Source: Hydrogenophilales bacterium
GTDB taxonomy: Bacteria; Pseudomonadota; Gammaproteobacteria; Burkholderiales; Thiobacillaceae
Direction: 5' to 3'
Assembly (NCBI GenBank): GCA_016703155.1
Contig: JADJCP010000003.1
Span: forward strand, 1 to 64,000
Length of the DNA: 64,000 nucleotides
How positions within the stretch are numbered: position 1 is the stretch's first letter; every line of letters begins with the position of its first letter. Position numbers and translations under genes: made by a program. This document shows positions 26,973 through 33,343 of the stretch, in pieces. The notes below the pieces were generated by a model that searched no databases, had not been told where the DNA came from, and saw nothing but the letters and a program-made list of their open reading frames with translations.

Positions 26973-27515
26973 ATGATCACAACCTTTCTCAAAGCCCTCG
27001 CCGCCACCCTGCTGATTACAGCCCCGGCTCTGGCCGGCCAGTACGGCTTCAAGGGCGTCAACCTCGGCTCGCACATCGGCCAGATCGCCAACAACCCGAA
27101 ATACGACTGCAAGGCGGTCACCACGCCGACCGCCGACCGCGTTTGCGGCCTGCGCAAGGACGAGGTCGAAACCATCGTCGGCGTCCCCGTCGCCAGCGTC
27201 TTCTACTTCTACGACCGCGCCCTGCTCACCGGCATCCGCATTGGCCTGGAGGAAAAACACTTCCAGAACGTCATCGCCGCGCTCAGCGAAAAATACGGCG
27301 CAGCGGCCCTGGTCAAGGCGCCCCTGAAAAACCTCAAGGGTCAGGCCTTCGAAAACCACACCTACACCTGGCGCGCCCAGAGCGAAACCATCGTCGCCGA
27401 ACGCTACTCCGGACGCCTTGACCGGTCCTCGCTGCACATCGGCGAGGACAACGCCGCGCAACGCATCCGCCAGCAGCGCGACGCCCTCGCCCGCGAGCCG
27501 CGCAAAGACCTTTGA
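26973..27515 (+). CDS. Exported protein of unknown function
   Basis: I do not recognise this 180-residue protein. It begins with a clear Sec signal peptide (MITTFLKALAATLLITAPALAG, cleavage after about residue 21). The mature part has two cysteines (near 46 and 58) that could form a disulfide, a hydrophobic strand ETIVGVPVASVFYFYDRALL, and a charged C terminus ending QQRDALAREPRKDL. It follows the isc operon after 115 nt but shows no functional tie to it. A short DUF3079 gene begins 6 nt later. Confidence 0.75.
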   Translation: MITTFLKALAATLLITAPALAGQYGFKGVNLGSHIGQIANNPKYDCKAVTTPTADRVCGLRKDEVETIVGVPVASVFYFYDRALLTGIRIGLEEKHFQNVIAALSEKYGAAALVKAPLKNLKGQAFENHTYTWRAQSETIVAERYSGRLDRSSLHIGEDNAAQRIRQQRDALAREPRKDL

Positions 27516-27521
27516 AGCCGT

Positions 27522-27743
27522 ATGCGCGCCAAGAAGCCGCAGAAATTCCCCCTCAACCCCAAGCACCCCGAGCGCCTCTGCTGGGGCTGCGACAAATACT
27601 GCCCGGCCGACAACCTGATGTGCGGCAACGGCTCCGGACGTACCGAGCACCCCGCCGAGATCATGGGCGAGGACTGGTACACCTGGGGGCTGGACAATCC
27701 CGACGTGGCGCCGGCCAAGCCCAAGGACGAAACGGGTTCGTGA
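27522..27743 (+). CDS. DUF3079 family small cysteine-rich protein
   Basis: A 73-residue protein with the conserved family core FPLNPKHPERLCWGCDKYCP followed by ADNLMCGNGSGRTEHPAE and EDWYTW. Four cysteines (CWGCDKYC and MCGNG) suggest a small metal or disulfide site. The function of the family is unknown. It is 6 nt downstream of the exported protein gene. Confidence 0.85.
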   Translation: MRAKKPQKFPLNPKHPERLCWGCDKYCPADNLMCGNGSGRTEHPAEIMGEDWYTWGLDNPDVAPAKPKDETGS

Positions 27744-27795
27744 GGCCGTAGGGAGCCCCGCCGCTTGACCAACAAGTCTCGGTTACCTAGTGTTC

Positions 27796-27810
27796 TGACT
27801 AGTCTGACTA
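27796..27810. promoter_or_regulatory. Probable Phd-type operator
   Basis: TGACTAGTCTGACTA holds two direct copies of TGACTA and the palindrome GACTAGTC, 14 nt before the antitoxin ATG. Phd/YefM antitoxins bind short palindromes of this kind in their own promoters. The assignment rests on position and form. Confidence 0.5.
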
Positions 27811-27823
27811 TTTAGGAATCGCC

Positions 27824-28072
27824 ATGCATAGCTGGCAATTACAGGAAGCCAAGGCGCGCTTCAGCGAAGTCGTAAAGTCCGCCGTGAGTGAAGGCCCGCA
27901 GGTAATCACCCTGCGGGGCGAGCCCGTCGCCGTGCTGATCTCGGCGCACGAATACGCGCGTCTGACCGGACACAAACCGGATTTCGTCGAGTTCCTGCGC
28001 CAATCCCAGCTGCTGGGTGCGGCGTTGGAGATCGACCGTGACCACTCATTGGTCCGCGAGATCGAACTGTGA
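27824..28072 (+). CDS. Phd/YefM-type antitoxin, toxin partner destroyed
   Basis: An 82-residue DNA-binding antitoxin: MHSWQLQEAKARFSEVVKSA, then GPQVITLRGEPVAVLISAHE, the standard Phd fold. The C-terminal 30 residues (residues about 52-82) would bind and neutralise a toxin. Its stop codon overlaps a GTG that opens the first codons of a PIN-domain toxin, but that toxin is cut off after about 16 codons. The antitoxin is intact and orphaned. A putative operator precedes it. Confidence 0.85.
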   Translation: MHSWQLQEAKARFSEVVKSAVSEGPQVITLRGEPVAVLISAHEYARLTGHKPDFVEFLRQSQLLGAALEIDRDHSLVREIEL

Positions 28073-28116
28073 GTTATCTGCTCGACATCAACGTCATCTC
28101 GGAACTCGTCAAACCG
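28069..28116 (+). pseudogene. Stub of a VapC-type PIN-domain toxin
   Basis: GTG 28069 overlaps the antitoxin stop by 4 nt and gives MSYLLDINVISELVKPS, the canonical start of a VapC/PIN ribonuclease with the first catalytic Asp (residue 6). After this point similarity ends. The frame runs on through the following thioredoxin-like gene as non-homologous sequence. About 115 residues, with the other acidic active-site residues, are missing, so the toxin cannot be active. Confidence 0.75.
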
Positions 28117-28174
28117 TCAGGTTTCGGCGATTCGCGCGACCAATGGGCGTCACCCACCGTTGATCGGAGTCGCC

Positions 28175-28552
28175 ATGAAAGCCGCCGCCCTCTTTGTTAC
28201 CCTTTTACTCGCCGTCGCCGGTCACGTTCACGCCCTGGACATCAAGCCCTATTCGCCCCAGGCGCTGAACGCCGCGCAACAGGCCGGCCAGCGTGCCGCC
28301 CTGCATTTTCACGCGCCCTGGTGTCCGACCTGCCGCGCTCAGGAAAGTGTGTTCAAGGGGTGGCAGGGCGACGCATCCGTGCCGGGTACGCTGTTCGTGG
28401 TCGATTACGACAGCGCCCGCGAACTGCGTCGACATCTGGGCGTGCGCAGCCAGTCGACCGTGATCGTCTATCAGGGCGCCAAGGAAACCGCGCGCGTCGC
28501 TGGCGTGACTGCCCCGGGCGATCTGCGTGCCGCGTTGACCGCGACCCGCTGA
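28175..28552 (+). CDS. Periplasmic thioredoxin-like protein
   Basis: The 125-residue protein has a signal peptide (MKAAALFVTLLLAVAGHVHA) and a thioredoxin fold with the redox motif WCPTC in ALHFHAPWCPTCRAQESVF. It probably carries out thiol exchange in the periplasm. The adjacent membrane protein of the CcdA family (9 nt downstream) would supply its electrons, a split version of the DsbD arrangement. Start: ATG 28175, preceded by CGGAG; a TTG 5 codons upstream is possible. Confidence 0.85.
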   Translation: MKAAALFVTLLLAVAGHVHALDIKPYSPQALNAAQQAGQRAALHFHAPWCPTCRAQESVFKGWQGDASVPGTLFVVDYDSARELRRHLGVRSQSTVIVYQGAKETARVAGVTAPGDLRAALTATR

Positions 28553-28561
28553 GGCAAGGGT

Positions 28562-29290
28562 ATGGACATCCCGCTCACCCATTACGGCCTGAGTCTCGCC
28601 GCCGGCGCGTTGACGACGCTGTCGCCCTGCGTCTTCCCCATCCTGCCGCTGGTGGTCGGCGGCGCGGTGCAAGGCAACCGCCTGGCGCCGCTGGCGATGG
28701 GCGTGGGCATGGCGACATCCTTCGCCCTCATCGGCCTGCTGCTGGGCGCGCTCGGGCCGGCGCTGGGCATCGACTCGGAGCATGTCCGCGTTTTCGGCGC
28801 CGGGATGCTGATTGCCTTTGGCGCGGTCATGCTGATCCCGGTGCTCAACCGGCGCTTCACCGAATGGATGCTGCCCATCGCCTCGGGCGCCAATGCCGCC
28901 TCGGCTCGGCTGGACGGTGGATCGCTGGGCGGTGCGCTGTTGCTCGGCGCGGTGCTCGGTCTGGTCTGGAGTCCGTGCTCCGGCCCGCTGCTCGCCTCGG
29001 CGCTGACCTTGGTTGCCAGCGAAGGCGGCGCCCTGCGCGGCGGCATCATCCTGGGTCTGTTCGGACTGGGCGCAGCAGTGCCGCTGGTAGCCGTCGCCTA
29101 CGCCTCGCGCAGCGGCTTCAACGCCGCTCGCGGCTGGGTGCTGGCGCGTATCGACGGCATCAAGAAGGCCTTTGGCGTGCTCATACTGCTGGTGGGGGCC
29201 GCCATCCTGACAGGCGCGGACAAGTGGCTGGAAGCGCGTGTCGTCGAGATGCTGCCCGATGCCTGGGTGCAGGCGACGACGCTGTTCTGA
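28562..29290 (+). CDS. CcdA-family transmembrane thiol electron carrier
   Basis: An inner-membrane protein of 242 residues with six hydrophobic segments. The two redox cysteines are in the family motifs LSPCVFPILPL (helix 1) and WSPCSGPLLA (helix 4). The family moves electrons from cytoplasmic thioredoxin to periplasmic thiol proteins, for example for cytochrome c maturation. It pairs with the thioredoxin-like protein immediately upstream. It is the last core-like gene before the integron remnant. Confidence 0.88.
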   Translation: MDIPLTHYGLSLAAGALTTLSPCVFPILPLVVGGAVQGNRLAPLAMGVGMATSFALIGLLLGALGPALGIDSEHVRVFGAGMLIAFGAVMLIPVLNRRFTEWMLPIASGANAASARLDGGSLGGALLLGAVLGLVWSPCSGPLLASALTLVASEGGALRGGIILGLFGLGAAVPLVAVAYASRSGFNAARGWVLARIDGIKKAFGVLILLVGAAILTGADKWLEARVVEMLPDAWVQATTLF

Positions 29291-29381
29291 TCCTTGGGAT
29301 CACCCACCTGATTAATTGCGAATGGGGCGCCTCCATCGATTTTGCCCGCCGATGGAGTGACATTTCAGGTTTTTCTGCAGC

Positions 29382-29449
29382 GTCAACGTTTGAATTCACC
29401 GGCCTTGCGCGGCTTTATGCGCAAGGTCCGGTGGAATGATGGGTTGGGC
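29382..29449 (-). repeat. attC recombination site of the HEPN cassette
   Basis: On the minus strand the site opens with GCCCAAC (R'') and closes with AAACGTTGAC (R', core GTT). Between them CACCGG-A-CCTTGCGC pairs with GCGCAAGG-CCGGTG, leaving one unpaired A. ATT-C pairs with AAT, leaving one unpaired C. The loop is ATAAAGCC. Two extrahelical bases on one arm, a conserved AAC/GTT pair and a size of about 68 bp are the defining features of integron attC sites. Confidence 0.85.
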
Positions 29450-29464
29450 ATCGCCGCACGCATG

Positions 29465-30406
29465 CTAAAACAGGTCCGATATCGCAGGATGTGTTTGCAC
29501 GGGAAAGCGTCGAACAAGCTCATCCTCGATTGACTTGGAGAACTGATCGATTGAGTCACGTACGCGTGATAAATCTTCGGTCGCGAGTTCGACGAGGGAG
29601 CCATCGGCTCGGCGTCCAGCACGATGTACGATGTCGTGCCGGACGATTATTTCCTTCATTAGATCGCCGATCTCGGGAACTTGGATTTCCAAGCCGCTAG
29701 TGAGCATGGGCTTAACCTTATCCAGCCGGTGCCAGACAAAATCGGCAAGGTAAATCTTGACCTCGCCAGCGAGTTTTTCGAATCTTTCGAAGAGTTCGGC
29801 TACGGTGAGCGATCGCGCCTGAAAATCCTTATTCGTACTCACAAAACGCCGTAGGGCACGCTCGTCATTTTCAACCCAGTATGAAACGGTATCTGCCAAG
29901 TAGGCTTCAAGGGCTGAAATCAGTGAACTATGAGCCATTTGATGTAGGAGCCGTCTGTGTGCCCCATCAAGAACAGCTGCGTCTAGCACTGAAAATATCT
30001 CGGCAATACGATCTTCAAGGAAACTTCTCGGGTCGCTACGATCGATGACGATCAGATGGCTTAAATATTCGTCGTAGTCGACGCCTTCGTGATCGATTGG
30101 AGCCCATTCATCGCCCACTTCGTCCCAAAGATCTTCTATTAGCTCCCGCATCGTCTCGAAATCAACGATGCCACTGAAGCGATCTTGGATTTCATCATTC
30201 GGGTCATATGGGCCACCCCAAACGAAGACATACTCTTTGTCCTCACCATCCCAGGGAGTTTCGTTTGCTGGGTTTTCGAAGCGTTCAAGAAACCATCGCC
30301 GCATAGCGGCAATTTGAAGATCCTGTGGGGCAGAAGCAAGCCAACCGTTATCTGGCTCAAATGGGCCGCTATCAAAATCGCCAGCCTCAGTTGGTAGCTC
30401 TGTCAT
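29465..30406 (-). CDS. HEPN-domain protein (probable RNase), integron cassette gene
   Basis: A 313-residue protein, no signal peptide. Residues about 28-105 form an acidic N-terminal module with the conserved-looking segments LQIAAMRRWFLERFENPANE and YVFVWGGPYDPNDE. Residues about 130-300 are helical, with AHSSLISALEAYLADTVSYW and the motif RHDIVH at 256-261, an R-x4-H signature of HEPN ribonucleases (RiboL-PSP-like). HEPN proteins commonly act as toxins or in phage-induced abortive infection. Here this is inference. The base composition is visibly more AT-rich than neighbouring genes, and it is the only cassette of an integron remnant. No separate antitoxin gene is adjacent. Confidence 0.75.
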   Translation of the reverse strand: MTELPTEAGDFDSGPFEPDNGWLASAPQDLQIAAMRRWFLERFENPANETPWDGEDKEYVFVWGGPYDPNDEIQDRFSGIVDFETMRELIEDLWDEVGDEWAPIDHEGVDYDEYLSHLIVIDRSDPRSFLEDRIAEIFSVLDAAVLDGAHRRLLHQMAHSSLISALEAYLADTVSYWVENDERALRRFVSTNKDFQARSLTVAELFERFEKLAGEVKIYLADFVWHRLDKVKPMLTSGLEIQVPEIGDLMKEIIVRHDIVHRAGRRADGSLVELATEDLSRVRDSIDQFSKSIEDELVRRFPVQTHPAISDLF

Positions 30407-30469
30407 AACTCAGTCGGACCTTGAAAGAACTTGTTGCTGATTGCGTACGTGGTGGTTGTTATTGGCGAT

Positions 30470-30476
30470 ACCCAAC
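30470..30476 (-). other. attI/cassette crossover core
   Basis: On the minus strand GTTGGGT fits the GTTRRRY integron core, 101 nt before the truncated integrase start and 64 nt upstream of the cassette ATG. It is the expected point where the cassette joined attI. The rest of the 170-bp space holds short inverted words but no second clear core. Confidence 0.55.
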
Positions 30477-30576
30477 GTAAATTCAAAGGCGACAACGTCG
30501 CGTAACAAAGCCAACTTGCCGGATAACAAATTTGCTGGCGTCGTAACCTCATGATTATTCGAATAAGGAGGTTGTT

Positions 30577-30876
30577 ATGACGGCGCAATGGTCTGTTGAA
30601 CAAGGCGTGACTCCCAAGCCGCGACTTTTAGATTTGGTGCGGAACCGTTTTCGGGCGAAGCTCTACAGTCGTCGTACGGAACAATCGTACACCCACTGGA
30701 TCAAGCGTTTCATCCTTTTTCATGGCAAGCGTCATCCGAATGACATGGGGGCAAAGGAGGTCGAGGCTTTCTTGTCCTCGCTCGCGGTGGACCGGAATGT
30801 CTCGGCATCTACGCAACGTCAAGCGTTGGCGGCCATTCTTTTCTTTAAAACAAAGATGGGGTCAGTCACAACATGA
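30577..30876 (+). pseudogene. Integron integrase, truncated after the N-terminal domain
   Basis: The 99-codon frame begins MTAQWSVEQGVTPKPRLLDL and matches the N-terminal SAM-like domain of IntI: YSRRTEQSYTHWIKRFILFH, GKRHPNDMGAKEVEAFLSSL and STQRQALAAILFF. Similarity stops at about 30847; the last codons (KTKMGSVTT) are foreign. The catalytic domain with the RHRY residues and the integron-specific insert are absent. A GAATAAGGAGG RBS precedes the ATG. The sequence right after the break (GATGGGGTCAGTCACAAC) looks like the end of another element, so an insertion or deletion probably removed the rest. Confidence 0.85.
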
Positions 30877-30930
30877 ATTGGGTGAGGGATGGGAGGTCAA
30901 GAGCTGCTTCTCTACGCTAACCTTACCGCG

Positions 30931-31155
30931 CTAGGGCTTGGTCGGCCAGGCTATCTGAACCTGCCGATGCTGCGTGACGCAATCGCGCAGATAAAGGTTA
31001 ATGAGACTTTGGTAGGGTACGCCGGCTTCGGCGGCCATGTTTTTGAAGTAGTCCACAACGTCCTCGGAAAGGCGCATGGTGACGGGCTTTTTGAGCTTCG
31101 ATGCATAGGGGTTACGGCGCGACTTCATCTTGGAAAGATCGTATTCGGCTTTCAT
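30931..31155 (-). CDS. brnA: BrnA-type antitoxin
   Basis: A 74-residue protein: MKAEYDLSKMKSRRNPYASK, then the ribbon-helix-helix part KPVTMRLSEDVVDYFKNMAA and PYQSLINLYLRDCV. BrnA binds and inhibits BrnT and represses their shared operon. The ATG at 31155 lies just after the brnT stop; a GTG at 31159-31161 overlaps that stop and could also be used. It is downstream of brnT, the usual order for this pair. Confidence 0.88.
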   Translation of the reverse strand: MKAEYDLSKMKSRRNPYASKLKKPVTMRLSEDVVDYFKNMAAEAGVPYQSLINLYLRDCVTQHRQVQIAWPTKP

Positions 31156-31157
31156 GG

Positions 31158-31439
31158 TCACTGGACTCCGTAGAAGGTACTTTCACGTTTAGTCGCCTTG
31201 CGAGCGGAAATGATACGGATGATGTTGCCGGCTTCTCGTTCGCAATGGCAGACAAGAAGCAATCTGGCCTCTGTACTCATGCCCAGCAACAGAAACCGCT
31301 CTTCGTCCGATGAGTGATCTTCGTCGAAGAACTGAACGTTAAACTCATCATAGAAAACAGTCCTCGCTTCCTCGAAGGAAACGCCGTGTTTCTTGAGGTT
31401 TTCCGTGGCCTTGGCTGAATCCCACTCGAACTTGATCAT
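31158..31439 (-). CDS. brnT: BrnT-type ribonuclease toxin
   Basis: A 93-residue RelE-like toxin: MIKFEWDSAKATENLKKHGV SF-EA, then FFDEDHSSDEERFLLLGMST and a C-terminal NIIRIISARKATKRESTFYG. The FEWD...KN..KHGVSFEEA opening and the ISARKATKRE ending are the family hallmarks with the catalytic basic residues. All appear intact, so with BrnA this is a complete type II toxin-antitoxin system. It lies between the broken integron integrase and the psiF-like gene. Confidence 0.9.
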   Translation of the reverse strand: MIKFEWDSAKATENLKKHGVSFEEARTVFYDEFNVQFFDEDHSSDEERFLLLGMSTEARLLLVCHCEREAGNIIRIISARKATKRESTFYGVQ

Positions 31440-31575
31440 ACGTACAGTGTATTTACCAATATAGGGAAGTCAAGGTAAGCACTTGACGACGCTGTCATCG
31501 AGGCAAGCGACTACATAGAAGCCCATCGCAGACAGGGTGAAACTGGATTCAGGTCAGCATGCTTGCCTGATAAGC

Positions 31576-31604
31576 ACAAAAAACGGCGCCCTTGGGCGCC
31601 GTTG
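31576..31604 (-). terminator. Intrinsic terminator of the psiF-like gene
   Basis: On the minus strand AACGGCGCCC-AAG-GGCGCCGTT (31582-31603) is followed by TTTTTGTG. It lies 19 nt after the gene's corrected stop codon. The 31440-31575 spacer beyond it shows only the upstream region of brnT. Confidence 0.88.
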
Positions 31605-31622
31605 CAACGCTGACTCAGCCCC

Positions 31623-32026
31623 TTATTTCTTCAGAGCCGCGTCGGCGACGCATTTCTTGGTGAAGCTGGTCTTGGCGGCGCCGGCCAGTTGCTTTTCGGC
31701 AGCAGGGCGTCGCACTTGGCGGCGGGATCGTCTTTCTTCGCCGTAGCGTCACCTGCTTTGGCCGCACCACCGGCATCGGCGACACACTTCTTGGTGAAGC
31801 TGGTCTTGGCCGCGCCGTGCAATTTCTTGGTGGCGGCTTGCGCGTCGCACTGGGCGGCGGCGTCAGTGGCCGGCGCCATGCCTTTGGCGTCGGCTTCGCA
31901 CTTCTTCATGAAGCTGGTCTTGGCGGCGCCGGCCAGTTTCTTGGTGGCGGCGTCGGTGGCGCAATCGGCGTAGGCCAGGCTGCTGGCGAACAGGCCGGCG
32001 AAGGCGATGATGAATAGTTTTTTCAT
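31623..32026 (-). CDS. PsiF-repeat exported protein, one-base frameshift
   Basis: An exported protein with signal peptide MKKLFIIAFAGLFASSLAYA and three PsiF repeats of the form C-x-KKL-x-GAAKTSF-x-KKC, the third overlapping a low-complexity linker. At about 31705 one base is missing, so the third repeat (AEKQLAGAAKTSFTKKCVAD) is read in another frame and the natural TAA is at 31623-31625. The corrected length is 134 residues. PsiF is phosphate-starvation-induced in E. coli; its function is unknown. The shift may be sequence error. Confidence 0.82.
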
Positions 32027-32194
32027 GGTGTCTCCTCAATCCTGAATTCGGGTTGGTGCTGGTATCCAGCGCTGCGCATTGTGCCTGTTTTTTCCCAGGA
32101 ATGGTTTAAGGCAGCGGGGCAATATTTGCATGGGGGTAGGGAGGCCGCTTGGGCTCAGGCGCGATATATGGCGCGTTCCATCGGGAGATCGGGG

Positions 32195-32232
32195 TTAAAT
32201 CCCCCTCAATCCCCCTTTGCAAAAGGGGGAAG
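32195..32232 (+). repeat. C-rich palindromic dispersed repeat, copy 2
   Basis: TTAAATCCCCCTCAATCCCC followed by CTTTGCAAAAGGGGGAAG: the same TAAATCCCCC plus CCCCTTT/AAAGGGGG palindrome as at 26881-26917, opposite orientation. The surrounding 32027-32285 spacer (259 bp) contains no other feature I can support. Confidence 0.7.
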
Positions 32233-32285
32233 GGTCGGTGGCATGCGTGGGTGGGACGCTTCGTTTGTGGGCACGCTTTCCTGCG

Positions 32286-33233
32286 TCAAACCAGGTTGTG
32301 CGGTTCGCCACGGACGTAGGCTTCGATGTTGTCGATAAGCTGGTCGCCGAGGGCCTGCATGGCTTCGCGGCTGGACCAGGCGACGTGAGGGGTGATGAGC
32401 AGGTTGGGCAGGTCGAGGTCGAGCAGGGGGTTGCCGGTGCGCGGCGGTTCGGTTTCGAGGACGTCGCTGGCGGCGCCGGCGATGCGGCCGGTCCGGAGGG
32501 CGTCGATCAGGGCGGTTTCGTCGACGATGCCACCTCGGGCGGTGTTGATCAGGACGGCGTTACTTTTCATCAGGGCGAACTCGGGCGCGCCGATGAGGTG
32601 GCGCGTGGCCTCGGTGAGGGGCGTGTGCAGGCTGATGGCGTCGGCCTGACGCAGGACGTCTTCGAAGGCGCAGCGTCCCGGGCGGAGCGACTTGGCGCCG
32701 CGCTGTTCGGCGATCAGGACGCGCATGCCGAAGGCCTGGGCGAGGCGTTCGACGCCCTGGCCGATGCTGCCGTAACCGATCAAGCCCAGCGTCGAGCCGT
32801 GCAGGTCGTGCATTTCGTGGTCGAACAGGCAGAACAGTTCGGCGCGCTGCCAGGCGCCGGCGCGCAGGCTTTGGCGCCAGGCGATGAGGTTGCGGCGCAG
32901 CGCCAGCAGGAGCATGAAGACGTGCTCGGGGACGGTGTGTTCGGCATAGCCGCGGATGTTGCAGACGGCGACGCCGCGCGCCCGGCAGGCGTCCAGGTCG
33001 ACGTTGTTGACGCCGGTGGCGGCGACCGCGACCAGTTGCAGCGTCGGCGTGGTATCGAGCACCTCGGCGCTGATGCGCACCTTGTTGACCACGGCGATGC
33101 TGGCATCGCGCAGGCGTGGCGCGGTCAGCTCGGGCGGCGTCGCCGCGTGGTCGGTCCAGCGATGCGGGCAGGCGGGGGCGCGCAGGTCGGCGATCAGCGA
33201 GGTGCGGTCGAGAAAGACGATTGTGTGTTCCAT
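32286..33233 (-). CDS. D-2-hydroxyacid dehydrogenase (glycerate/hydroxypyruvate type)
   Basis: An NAD(P)-dependent dehydrogenase of 315 residues from ATG 33233 (MEHTIVFLDRTSLIADLRAP). The Rossmann motif is GLIGYGSIGQGVERLAQ (about 146-162). Catalytic residues stand in INTARGGIVDE (Arg), DVLETEPPRTGNPL (Glu) and LITPHVAWSS (His). It resembles glycerate dehydrogenase/HprA, but the exact substrate cannot be read from the sequence. It lies 110 bp from a GlxR-like reductase on the same strand, suggesting shared glyoxylate/glycerate metabolism. Confidence 0.87.
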   Translation of the reverse strand: MEHTIVFLDRTSLIADLRAPACPHRWTDHAATPPELTAPRLRDASIAVVNKVRISAEVLDTTPTLQLVAVAATGVNNVDLDACRARGVAVCNIRGYAEHTVPEHVFMLLLALRRNLIAWRQSLRAGAWQRAELFCLFDHEMHDLHGSTLGLIGYGSIGQGVERLAQAFGMRVLIAEQRGAKSLRPGRCAFEDVLRQADAISLHTPLTEATRHLIGAPEFALMKSNAVLINTARGGIVDETALIDALRTGRIAGAASDVLETEPPRTGNPLLDLDLPNLLITPHVAWSSREAMQALGDQLIDNIEAYVRGEPHNLV

Positions 33234-33343
33234 GGGGCTTGAAATGTAGGTCATCGCGAGAGGCGAAGCGATGTGGCGATCCGGGGGCTATAGATTACAC
33301 CGGCGTTCTGGATTGCTTCGCTGTGCTCGCAATGACGGTGTCC

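Larger units (their letters stand above)
29387..30876. mobile_element. Integron remnant: truncated integrase, attI-like junction, one cassette
   Basis: The layout is that of an integron: intI on + (30577) diverges from a cassette gene on - (30406-29465). An ACCCAAC / GTTGGGT core lies between them (30470-30476), and an attC stands after the cassette gene (29382-29449). The cassette measured between the two G/TT crossover points is about 1089 bp (29387-30475). The integrase is truncated, so the structure can no longer mobilise itself, though another integrase might still act on the attC. Confidence 0.78.

Noticed and set aside
29320..29360. Inverted repeat CTCCATCG...CGATGGAG after the CcdA-family gene as a terminator
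   Set aside because: The 8-bp arms have an 11-nt loop and no T run follows closely; it may be a weak terminator but the evidence is too thin to list.
28069..29439. A 456-codon open frame starting at the VapC stub
   Set aside because: Only the first 16 codons resemble a protein family; the rest lies out of frame over the thioredoxin and CcdA genes and is Arg-rich shadow sequence.
30407..30576. A second attC in the space between the cassette gene and intI
   Set aside because: Words such as GCGTAACAAAGCC and GCCAAC...TTTGCTGGC look partly complementary, but they lack a proper RYYYAAC/GTTRRRY pair with consistent arms.
32217..33242. A 341-codon plus-strand frame opposite the hydroxyacid dehydrogenase
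   Set aside because: The minus-strand gene has complete catalytic motifs; the plus frame is a codon-bias shadow.
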